NCBI GenBank assembly: GCA_003170325.1 | Contig: PMZP01000088.1 | Location: forward strand, 1-5,964 | DNA: 5,964 nucleotides | DNA from: Candidatus Tayloriibacteriota bacterium | GTDB taxonomy: Bacteria; Patescibacteriota; Minisyncoccia; Phycocordibacterales; PALSA-1337 | Reading direction: 5' to 3' | Shown here: positions 1 to 4,994 of the stretch, in pieces | Layout: the number at the start of each line of letters is the position of its first letter | How positions within the stretch are numbered: the stretch's first letter is position 1 | Program-made: the position numbers and the translations under genes | The notes under the pieces: model-generated | What the model was told of the DNA's origin: nothing | Databases searched by the model: none | The model's input: only the letters and a program-made list of their open reading frames with translations

Positions 1-1
1 A

Positions 2-2083
2 GGGACTTTCCCCGACTGCGAAGCACGAAGGGAAAACGTCCGGAGCGAAAAGGGCGCCACTCAAGTTGAGCCAAAAGGGCGAGGTGATGTTGGTATCGAC
101 ATCGTGATCGCCTCTGGCGACATGGACACTTTACAGCTCGTCGACGACAAGAAGGTCCAGGTCTATACGCTGAAGAAGGGAATCAATGACACCATCATGT
201 ATGACGAAGAGGCGGTCATGAATCGATTCGGATTCGGGCCGAAGCTCATCCCTGATTACAAAGGATTGCGCGGCGATCCATCGGATAATATCATCGGTGT
301 CAAAGGTATCGGCGATGTGACAGCCACGACGCTCATAAAAACATTCGGCACCATTGAAGATATTTATAAAGAGCTTGAAAATGGCCAAGATGAGCCGTTT
401 CTCAAAGCCGGAATCAAGCCACGAATCATCCAATTGCTCAAAGATAACAAAGAAGAAGCCGATTTCAGCAAGATGCTGGCCACGATTCGCCGCGACGCGC
501 CCATCGAATTCAAACTGCCGGATAAGACCTTCAAGGAAAGTTTGGACGTAAAGAAGGTCGAGGCGCTCTGGCGTGAATTGGAATTCCGGACATTGCCGCA
601 ACGATTGGTGTCGTTGGTATCCAAATGGGATAGCAAACAAGAAGTCGCCAGTCTAAAAGAGGAAAAGACTTTATTCAGTTCGATTTCCAAAGAAGAAGTC
701 GAAAAAGTCGGACTGGCTTTGTGGCTCATCCGGTCTGATATTACCAATCCAAAGATCGAAGATATCCTACAATTCTCCGGCACGGATGATTTCGAGACAG
801 CTAGAGCGGCGATCATGGCCGAGCTCAAGAAGAAAGATTTACAGAAAGTCTATGAGACCATCGAATCGCCATTGATCCCCATCACTCACGCCATGGAGAA
901 GCGCGGTGTGAAGATCGATCGCGTCGTATTGAGCGGACTCGGCAAAACGTATCACATCGAATTGTCGCGATTGGAAAAAGAGATCTGGAAATTGGCAGGA
1001 GTTGAGTTCAATGTCAATTCACCCAAGCAATTGGGTGATATATTGTTCGACAGACTCGGCCTCAAAGGGAAGAATATGAAGAAAACAGGGGGTGGGGCGC
1101 GATCGACTCGCGAATCAGAGCTGGAAAAATTGCGCGATCTGCATCCCATCGTGCCGCTACTTTTTGAATACCGCGAGTTGGCTAAACTTTTGTCGACTTA
1201 CATCGACGCTATTCCGCCACAACTCGATGCCGACGACAGATTGCACACCGATTTCATTCCTTCTGGTACGACGACTGGACGGATGGCTTCACAGAATCCC
1301 AATCTGCAAAATATTCCTATTAAAAGCGATCTGGGAAAGGCTATACGCGCCGCTTTCATAGCCGAAAAGGGATTCGTCCTGGCCGGCTTCGACTACTCGC
1401 AGATGGAATTGCGTATCGCCGCCTTCTTGTCCGGTGATGAGAAGCTCATCGAGATATTCAAAAAAGGCGAAGATGTACATACTTCGGTCGCTTCCTTCGT
1501 CTTCAAAGTTCCCAAAGAAGAAGTGACGCCGGAAATGCGCCGCCGAGCCAAAGTAATCAACTTCGGGATCATCTATGGCATGGGCGTATTGGCGCTCAAA
1601 CAAAATCTCGGCACCAGCCGCGAGGAGGCCCAGAATTTCCTCAACGACTACTTCACGACCTTCTCGACACTGGCTGATTATCTGAATAAGGTAAAAGCGG
1701 AAACAGCGCGGCGTGGCTATACAGAGACCTTTTTCGGGCGTCGCCGTTACTTCGAAGGCATCACTTCTAGGATCCCTTACATCAAGGCGTCAGCTGAACG
1801 CATGGCCATTAACGCGCCGATCCAAGGTACCGAAGCCGATATAATTAAATTGGCCATGATCCGCATCGATGAGTATATTCACGCAAATAAATTAGAGGGC
1901 GACGTTTTCCCGTTACTTCAAGTGCACGACGAGCTTATTTATGAGATAAGAGAATCAAAAGCTAAAGAAGTCGCGCAGGAAATTGAAAAGCTCATGGAAT
2001 CCATCATTGATCCAAAGGAAACAAAAGGCGTTGTTATGAAGGCGTCGGCGGCTATGGGCAAGAATTGGGGGGAATTGAAGTAA
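2..2083 (+). CDS. polA: DNA polymerase I, 5'-truncated by window edge, without a full 3'-5' exonuclease domain
   Basis: Family A DNA polymerase for gap filling and primer removal. Residues are numbered from the GTG at 104, but that GTG is only the first start-like codon: the frame is open to base 2 and the gene should begin upstream. The C-terminal part of the 5' nuclease is present: SGDMDTLQLV (4-13), then the H3TH region GDPSDN (57-62) and VKGIG, closing with ELEFRTLPQRL near 158-168. Only about 85 residues follow before the polymerase domain (from about 257), so the 3'-5' exonuclease is reduced to a remnant and no proofreading is expected. The polymerase core is intact: TGRMASQNPNLQNIP near 391-405, motif A DYSQMELR with D430 and E435, motif B R479/K483/F487/Y491, motif C QVHDE with D609 and E610. 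Residues encoded before about base 83 do not resemble the family. Ends TAA; holA follows 41 bp later. Identity is very sure; the 5' end is unknown. Confidence 0.95.
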   Translation, partial: GTFPDCEARRENVRSEKGATQVEPKGRGDVGIDIVIASGDMDTLQLVDDKKVQVYTLKKGINDTIMYDEEAVMNRFGFGPKLIPDYKGLRGDPSDNIIGVKGIGDVTATTLIKTFGTIEDIYKELENGQDEPFLKAGIKPRIIQLLKDNKEEADFSKMLATIRRDAPIEFKLPDKTFKESLDVKKVEALWRELEFRTLPQRLVSLVSKWDSKQEVASLKEEKTLFSSISKEEVEKVGLALWLIRSDITNPKIEDILQFSGTDDFETARAAIMAELKKKDLQKVYETIESPLIPITHAMEKRGVKIDRVVLSGLGKTYHIELSRLEKEIWKLAGVEFNVNSPKQLGDILFDRLGLKGKNMKKTGGGARSTRESELEKLRDLHPIVPLLFEYRELAKLLSTYIDAIPPQLDADDRLHTDFIPSGTTTGRMASQNPNLQNIPIKSDLGKAIRAAFIAEKGFVLAGFDYSQMELRIAAFLSGDEKLIEIFKKGEDVHTSVASFVFKVPKEEVTPEMRRRAKVINFGIIYGMGVLALKQNLGTSREEAQNFLNDYFTTFSTLADYLNKVKAETARRGYTETFFGRRRYFEGITSRIPYIKASAERMAINAPIQGTEADIIKLAMIRIDEYIHANKLEGDVFPLLQVHDELIYEIRESKAKEVAQEIEKLMESIIDPKETKGVVMKASAAMGKNWGELK

Positions 2084-2118
2084 GTATTAGGTATTAGGTA
2101 TGAAGTATTAAGTATAAT
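2084..2118. repeat. Five tandem 7-bp units, consensus GTATTAR
   Basis: Directly after the polA stop codon the sequence reads as five contiguous heptamers: GTATTAG, GTATTAG, GTATGAA, GTATTAA, GTATAAT. The first two are identical and each later unit differs from the consensus by one to three bases. The array fills most of the 41-bp gap between polA and holA. Its last unit contains the TATAAT proposed as the holA -10 box. A slipped-strand origin is likely; a function as such is not shown. Confidence 0.8.
2113..2118 (+). promoter_or_regulatory. Predicted -10 box of holA (leaderless start)
   Basis: A perfect TATAAT ends 6 nt before the holA ATG, so a typical start of transcription 7 nt after the box falls on the A of the ATG. 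There is no convincing -35 hexamer at 16-18 bp spacing and no TG extension; that region is occupied by the heptamer repeat. No Shine-Dalgarno precedes the ATG, which fits a leaderless mRNA. Read-through from polA is also possible. Confidence 0.5.
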
Positions 2119-2124
2119 CACAAA

Positions 2125-2883
2125 ATGCTCTACGTATTCCACGGAACGGACATAAAACAATCGCGAGAGAAGGCGCATAAGCTGATCGATTCTTTGCGGG
2201 CCAAAAAACCGGATGCGGCATTCGAACAAATCAACGCTGATAATTGGAGTCCGACCGTGATCGAGAGTCATCTAGGCGGTCAGGGGCTTTTTTCCAATAA
2301 ATACATAATCTTCCTCGATCGTGTCACCGAGAATGAAGAAGCCAAAGAGCAGATCGTTGATTTCCTAGAGGCTATGAATGAGTCGTCGAATATCTTCATC
2401 GCCTTGGAAGGGAAGCTGAATGCCGAATTGAAGAAATCCTTTGAGAAATCGGCCGAAAAGGCAGTCGTTTCGGAGACTGCACCGGTCGGCGGAAGATTTC
2501 CAGGCGGTACCGGCAATTCGAGTGCGACCGGCAAGCAAGACTTCAACGTCTTCGCTTTGGCCGATGCGGTCGGTTCTCGTGATTCCATTAAAGCCTGGAC
2601 GGTCTATCGCCAAGCCATTGATCGCGGCCTGGAATCCGAAAGCATTCTCGGCACGCTCTTTTGGCAAGTGAAGTCGATGATTTTGGCGGCCGAGGCTAAG
2701 ACGGCCGGTGAAGCCGGCTTGAGCCCGTTCGTCTTCGGCAAAGCCAAAAGATACGCCGGCAATTATTCACGGGCAGAGCTCGGAATATTATCGAGCGATG
2801 TCATAACCCTGTACCATGATGGACATCGCGGCATCAGAGATCTCGAGCTGGCAACGGAGAGATTGATGTTGGGGTTGAATTAG
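2125..2883 (+). CDS. holA: DNA polymerase III delta subunit (HolA-like)
   Basis: Predicted delta subunit of the clamp loader, which opens the beta sliding clamp so that it can be placed on primed DNA. The 252-residue product begins MLYVFHGTDIKQSREKA, matching the N-terminal nucleotide-binding-like fold of the family, with strand-like segments KYIIFLDRV (59-67) and NIFIALEGKL (89-98). A Gly/Ser-rich linker (about 121-137) leads into the C-terminal collar domain: FNVFALADAVGSRD (140-153), the helix around ILGTLFWQVKSMILA (174-188), then LSPFVFGKA and a final helix with LELATERLML (240-249). It is shorter than typical delta subunits of about 330-340 residues, as in other compact genomes. The ATG at 2125 fits the family N-terminus and the upstream TATAAT; no ribosome-binding site is visible. 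It follows polA on the same strand, giving a replication pair. The family is assigned from pattern similarity, mainly the C-terminal half. Confidence 0.85.
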   Translation: MLYVFHGTDIKQSREKAHKLIDSLRAKKPDAAFEQINADNWSPTVIESHLGGQGLFSNKYIIFLDRVTENEEAKEQIVDFLEAMNESSNIFIALEGKLNAELKKSFEKSAEKAVVSETAPVGGRFPGGTGNSSATGKQDFNVFALADAVGSRDSIKAWTVYRQAIDRGLESESILGTLFWQVKSMILAAEAKTAGEAGLSPFVFGKAKRYAGNYSRAELGILSSDVITLYHDGHRGIRDLELATERLMLGLN

Positions 2884-2924
2884 TTGAGAACGCCTAGAGC
2901 ATTATCCGGGTCGATAAAAGAATC

Positions 2925-2933
2925 TGCTATAAT
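2925..2933 (+). promoter_or_regulatory. Extended -10 promoter of the SLOG gene
   Basis: TGCTATAAT is a perfect -10 hexamer (2928-2933) with the TG of an extended -10 element, which can work without a -35 box; none is evident. The hexamer ends 6 nt before the ATG at 2940, the same spacing as for holA, so the transcript is predicted to begin at the start codon. No Shine-Dalgarno is present. Confidence 0.65.
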
Positions 2934-2939
2934 CAGCCG

Positions 2940-3446
2940 ATGAAATGGATTTTATTCACGGGAAGCTGGAGATTCGCCAATACACAAGTTGAAGTAGACG
3001 TCAGAAATGCCGTACGTGAAGTTATCGGGCGTGGCGATGGAATTGTTACCGGAGGTGCAACTGGTGTTGATTATTTTGCCATGGACGAGGCACTCAATCT
3101 AGAGCCAGACGGGTCAAAATTAAAAGTCATCATACCTGCTCGACTTGAAGATTATATACATGACTATCATACAAATTGGTGTCACCCGCCAATTACGAAA
3201 GTCGAGATCGACAATATGGGTTCAATATTAAGAAGAATAAAAGAACTGAATTCAGCAAATCTTTCCGAAATGCCCTACTCCATCATTACCCGTGAGCATT
3301 ATTTCTTAAGAGATAGTGAGGAGGTTAATATTTCAGATGAAGTATATGCCTTTCAAGTCAATAAAGGACGCGGTACGCAAGACACAATAGATAAGGCAAA
3401 AAAGGCGGGACTACCCATCACTGTTCACAAAGAATATTTTCTATAA
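2940..3446 (+). CDS. SLOG-fold protein, YspA/DUF2493-like, function unknown
   Basis: A 168-residue soluble protein with the marks of the SLOG (Rossmann-like, DprA/YspA-related) superfamily, whose members bind nucleotides or related ligands. An N-terminal strand MKWILFTGS is followed by the Gly-rich loop GIVTGGATGVDYFA (34-47), equivalent to the SGGAxGxD loop of the family. Strand KVIIPA (62-67) follows, and near the C-terminus come SDEVYAF (132-138) and GRGTQDTIDKAKKAGLPI (143-160), the second ligand-side loop and helix typical of YspA-like proteins. The central region (about 70-125) is poorly conserved and could hold specificity. The second half of the gene is AT-rich: I count 86 G+C in the 240 bases 3121-3360 (36%), against 35 of 60 in polA 1381-1440. 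It has its own predicted promoter. It could be a stress or signalling nucleotide sensor or a mobile cargo gene; neither can be decided here. Confidence 0.75.
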   Translation: MKWILFTGSWRFANTQVEVDVRNAVREVIGRGDGIVTGGATGVDYFAMDEALNLEPDGSKLKVIIPARLEDYIHDYHTNWCHPPITKVEIDNMGSILRRIKELNSANLSEMPYSIITREHYFLRDSEEVNISDEVYAFQVNKGRGTQDTIDKAKKAGLPITVHKEYFL

Positions 3447-3456
3447 AGCGAAACTG

Positions 3457-3529
3457 TGCGCCCAGTTGGAGTCGAACCAACGACCCACTCCTTAAAAGGG
3501 AGTTGCTCTACCAGCTGAGCTATGGGCGC
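3457..3529 (-). tRNA. tRNA-Lys, anticodon TTT
   Basis: The minus strand folds into a complete 73-nt cloverleaf: acceptor stem GCGCCCA/TGGGCGC (7 bp), D stem GCTC/GAGC, anticodon stem ACTCC/GGAGT with loop CTTTTAA (anticodon TTT, reading AAA and AAG), variable loop GGGTC, and T stem GTTGG/CCAAC with loop TTCGACT. The discriminator base is A. The next bases are CA rather than CCA, so the 3' CCA must be added by CCA-adding enzyme. Its 3' end faces the stop of the SLOG gene 10 bp away. No clear terminator follows it. Confidence 0.97.
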
Positions 3530-3566
3530 AGTGTATATACGGACCTAGTGTGGCGCGTATCGTTAG

Positions 3567-3596
3567 AGCATACAAGAAAAATGGCCTGTTAGTCAA
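3567..3596 (-). promoter_or_regulatory. Predicted promoter of tRNA-Lys
   Basis: On the minus strand TTGACT (3596-3591, 5 of 6 to the -35 consensus) is followed after 18 bp by TATGCT (3572-3567, 4 of 6 to the -10 consensus). Transcription would start near 3560, giving a 5' leader of about 30 nt to be removed by RNase P. It lies between the coiled-coil gene and the tRNA, so the tRNA need not depend on doxX transcription. Confidence 0.55.
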
Positions 3597-3639
3597 ATCG
3601 GGCGTTAGATCAGTTCTTTCAAGCCGAAGCAAAATTTAT

Positions 3640-3873
3640 TTAGGTCGTCTTTTTCTTCTCTATCACGCTCTTGAGTTCGGCTTCCAGTTCTCTTTCTCTC
3701 TGTTGAGCTGTTGTTATAGTCGTTTTGAGTTGTCCTATATGTTGTGTGACATTACGGGCTTCGTCCTCAAGTTTTTTCAGTTTGGCCTCTTCCATCGCAA
3801 GCTCACTTTCCTTTTTCTTGGTATCACTACGTAGCGTTTGCAACTCTTGTGTTGGGTTGGATGAGTTTGACAT
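3640..3873 (-). CDS. Small coiled-coil protein, function unknown
   Basis: A 77-residue, highly charged protein with no recognisable family. From about residue 8 to 73 it is rich in Glu, Lys, Gln and Leu with heptad-like hydrophobic spacing, for example ELQTLRSDTKKKESELAM, then AKLKKLEDEA and ERELEAELKSVIEKKK, so it should form one long alpha-helical coiled coil. There is no signal peptide or membrane segment. It starts 12 bp after the stop of the DoxX gene on the same strand and is probably transcribed with it; the upstream sequence is AT-rich (AATAAT close to the ATG) with no Shine-Dalgarno. The opposite strand across this locus is also open, but its product is a Phe/Leu/Ser-rich mirror of the coiled-coil codons and is less likely real. 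Moderate confidence that it is expressed. Confidence 0.6.
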   Translation of the reverse strand: MSNSSNPTQELQTLRSDTKKKESELAMEEAKLKKLEDEARNVTQHIGQLKTTITTAQQRERELEAELKSVIEKKKTT

Positions 3874-3885
3874 ATATATTATTGA

Positions 3886-4251
3886 TTAAAGCGGATAATC
3901 GAATGCCCACCAGCCGGGGCCGGTGACTAGAAGGGAAATGGCCAGAACAAGGAGGATGAGCGTGTAGTTGACGCCGCTCGTGAGAAAAGATTTAGTGCGG
4001 ATCTTCTGGATGAGGGAGACGGCCAAACCGATGGCGGCGATAAGGGTGGCTACTTGGGTCCACAGGCCGATGACGAGAAGGATGCCTATGATGCCTTCGA
4101 CGACAGACATGGTCTTGAAAGCGTTTGAAGATCCGCTCTTCCTTAGGCCTTGGTAAGCCCAGAAAACGAAGACGGCTCCGAGTGCTAGGCGGATCAAGAC
4201 CGGCGAAAGCTGTTGGTAGGAAAGCAGATAAGGGAAAACTGATAATTGCAT
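3886..4251 (-). CDS. DoxX-family four-helix membrane protein
   Basis: A 121-residue integral membrane protein of the DoxX family, whose members are small four-helix inner-membrane proteins, some tied to redox or thiol stress; the activity of this one is unknown. Predicted membrane helices lie at about 16-34 (SPVLIRLALGAVFVFWAYQ, with the conserved Arg21), 50-66, 68-83 and 96-111, ending with the family-like TGPGWWAFD (110-118). I chose the ATG at 4251 because the protein then begins just before the first helix, as in the family. The frame stays open to an ATG at 4389, but that would run 75 bases into the methyltransferase gene on the other strand and add residues unlike DoxX. A plausible promoter lies upstream at 4273-4301. 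The coiled-coil gene follows 12 bp downstream, suggesting a two-gene operon. Confidence 0.85.
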   Translation of the reverse strand: MQLSVFPYLLSYQQLSPVLIRLALGAVFVFWAYQGLRKSGSSNAFKTMSVVEGIIGILLVIGLWTQVATLIAAIGLAVSLIQKIRTKSFLTSGVNYTLILLVLAISLLVTGPGWWAFDYPL

Positions 4252-4272
4252 GACGATGTGATTAGGCGGCTG

Positions 4273-4301
4273 ATAATATGGTAATGTGCTTATTGTAGCA
4301 A
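4273..4301 (-). promoter_or_regulatory. Predicted promoter of the doxX-like operon
   Basis: On the minus strand TTGCTA (4301-4296, 4 of 6 to the -35 consensus) is followed after exactly 17 bp by TATTAT (4278-4273, 5 of 6 to the -10 consensus). Transcription would start about 14 nt before the ATG at 4251. The site sits in the 63-bp divergent spacer; the plus strand also has weak -10-like words there (GATAAT 4272-4277, TATTGT 4291-4296) that could serve the methyltransferase gene, so the two promoters may overlap. Confidence 0.5.
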
Positions 4302-4314
4302 CGAACAAAGCCAA

Positions 4315-4821
4315 ATGCCACATAGCCATCAAAAAAAAGCAGTGAAACAGGATATCCGCATATTGCTGGACAACATCCGCAGTGTCCATAATATCGGTTC
4401 GATTTTTCGGACAGCCGAAACCGCAGGCGTCTCAAAGATATATTGCCTCGGCACGACGCCGACTCCTTTGGACCGTTTCGGCCGGAAGCGGAAGGATCTC
4501 ACCAAAGTCGCTTTAGGCGCAGAAGAATTAGTGGAATGGGAACATGTTGACGATTCATTTGCATCGATTGGCAGGCTGATCAGACGACTCAAGTCGGAAA
4601 GATTCCAAATCATTGCTATTGAACAGGCGCCAAACTCTGTTGATTACCGTGAGATGAAACTTCACGAGAAGTCCTTGTATATTCTCGGCAATGAAGTCGA
4701 AGGCGTCAGTCCCAAGATCTTGAAGTTGGCCGATGTCATCGCCGAGATTCCGCTCAAAGGAAAGAAGGAGTCGTTGAATGTCTCCGTTGTTGCAGGGATT
4801 GTCCTGTATGCTATTGTATAA
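4315..4821 (+). CDS. SpoU/TrmH-family RNA 2'-O-methyltransferase, minimal form
   Basis: Predicted S-adenosylmethionine-dependent ribose 2'-O-methyltransferase of the knotted SPOUT class, acting on tRNA or rRNA. The three SpoU motifs are clear: motif 1 NIRSVHNIGSIFRTA (20-34) with Asn26 and the catalytic-type Arg32; motif 2 LYILGNEVEGV (121-131); motif 3 IPLKGKKESLNVSVVAGIVL (145-164), which forms the knot and the cofactor site. At 168 residues it is essentially only the catalytic domain, without the N-terminal substrate-binding domain of RlmB-type enzymes, so size favours a TrmH/TrmL-like tRNA enzyme, but the target nucleotide cannot be read from the sequence. The ATG at 4315 is the first start after an in-frame TAA at 4282; a GTG at 4342 would also keep the whole catalytic core. 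There is no Shine-Dalgarno. It diverges from the DoxX gene and is followed by a strong terminator. Confidence 0.9.
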   Translation: MPHSHQKKAVKQDIRILLDNIRSVHNIGSIFRTAETAGVSKIYCLGTTPTPLDRFGRKRKDLTKVALGAEELVEWEHVDDSFASIGRLIRRLKSERFQIIAIEQAPNSVDYREMKLHEKSLYILGNEVEGVSPKILKLADVIAEIPLKGKKESLNVSVVAGIVLYAIV

Positions 4822-4824
4822 AAA

Positions 4825-4844
4825 GTCATTATGCAACTAATGAC
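4825..4844. repeat. Perfect 7-bp inverted repeat just after the methyltransferase stop
   Basis: GTCATTA (4825-4831) and TAATGAC (4838-4844) are exact reverse complements around the 6-nt loop TGCAAC, beginning 3 bp after the TAA stop. It has no following T-run, so it is not a complete terminator on its own. It may protect the mRNA 3' end, act together with the larger hairpin at 4856, or be a small protein-binding palindrome. Confidence 0.6.
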
Positions 4845-4855
4845 ATCGTAATACT

Positions 4856-4920
4856 CGCGGCAGGCTGACTGCCCTAAACCCTGAAGGGTGGTGGATAGGA
4901 AGCCTGTCGCGCCTTTTTTT
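4856..4920 (+). terminator. Long structured Rho-independent terminator
   Basis: An 11-bp stem CGCGGCAGGCT (4856-4866) / AGCCTGTCGCG (4901-4911), with a single G-T wobble, is followed by CC and seven T (4914-4920), the arrangement of an intrinsic terminator for transcripts coming from the methyltransferase gene. The 34-nt loop is not random: CCTA (4873-4876) can pair with TAGG (4896-4899) and encloses the hairpin ACCC-TGAA-GGGT (4878-4889). There is no T-run on the minus-strand side, so it is not bidirectional and does not serve mutM. The unusually elaborate apex leaves open a small structured RNA ending at its own terminator. Confidence 0.8.
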
Positions 4921-4921
4921 A

Positions 4922-4980
4922 TTTCGATGAGCGAGTAGCGCGTGACTGTTTACAGACACAGCGTGCGAGCGAAATCGAAA
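4922..4980. repeat. Imperfect 59-bp inverted repeat between convergent genes
   Basis: The ends TTTCGAT (4922-4928) and ATCGAAA (4974-4980) are exact reverse complements. The centre is a second imperfect palindrome: GTG-a-CTGT (4942-4949), a TT loop, ACAG-a-CAC (4952-4959), extended by CGC (4939-4941) with GCG (4961-4963) across one bulged base. Between outer and inner stems are 10-nt unpaired flanks on each side, both carrying the word GAGCGA in direct orientation (4929-4934 and 4967-4972). No T-run follows on either strand in the right place, so it is not a standard terminator. It resembles a REP-like intergenic palindrome. Confidence 0.5.
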
Positions 4981-4994
4981 AAGGAGTGAAGCGA

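Noticed and set aside
104..106. GTG at 104 as the true start of polA
   Set aside because: The reading frame is open back to base 2 and starting here would remove most of the 5' nuclease domain in mid-strand (just before IASGDMD). The gene is better described as cut by the window edge.
131..640. Long minus-strand open frame across the polA nuclease region
   Set aside because: It lies wholly antisense to a well-conserved domain and its product shows no recognisable motifs.
3430..3456. Terminator for tRNA-Lys
   Set aside because: Only a short AT-rich palindrome around GAAAATATTC is present, without a GC stem or a proper T-run.
2884..3529. Integrated element between attachment sites at tRNA-Lys
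   Set aside because: I compared the tRNA 3' end with the left flank of the SLOG gene (2884-2939) and saw no convincing direct repeat, and there is no integrase gene.
3550..3834. Plus-strand open frame of 94 codons overlapping the coiled-coil gene
   Set aside because: Its Phe/Leu/Ser-rich product is what the reverse complement of Glu/Lys-rich coiled-coil codons gives, its start overlaps the tRNA-Lys promoter, and it shows no family likeness.
4252..4389. Longer DoxX-like protein starting at 4389
   Set aside because: The extra 46 residues are unlike the family, would overlap the divergent methyltransferase gene by 75 bases, and would place the predicted promoter inside the gene.
4856..4920. 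Known riboswitch or ribozyme (fluoride, preQ1, twister, hammerhead, small SRP)
   Set aside because: None of the conserved core words of these classes is present, and the position downstream of a stop codon with a T-run fits a terminator better.
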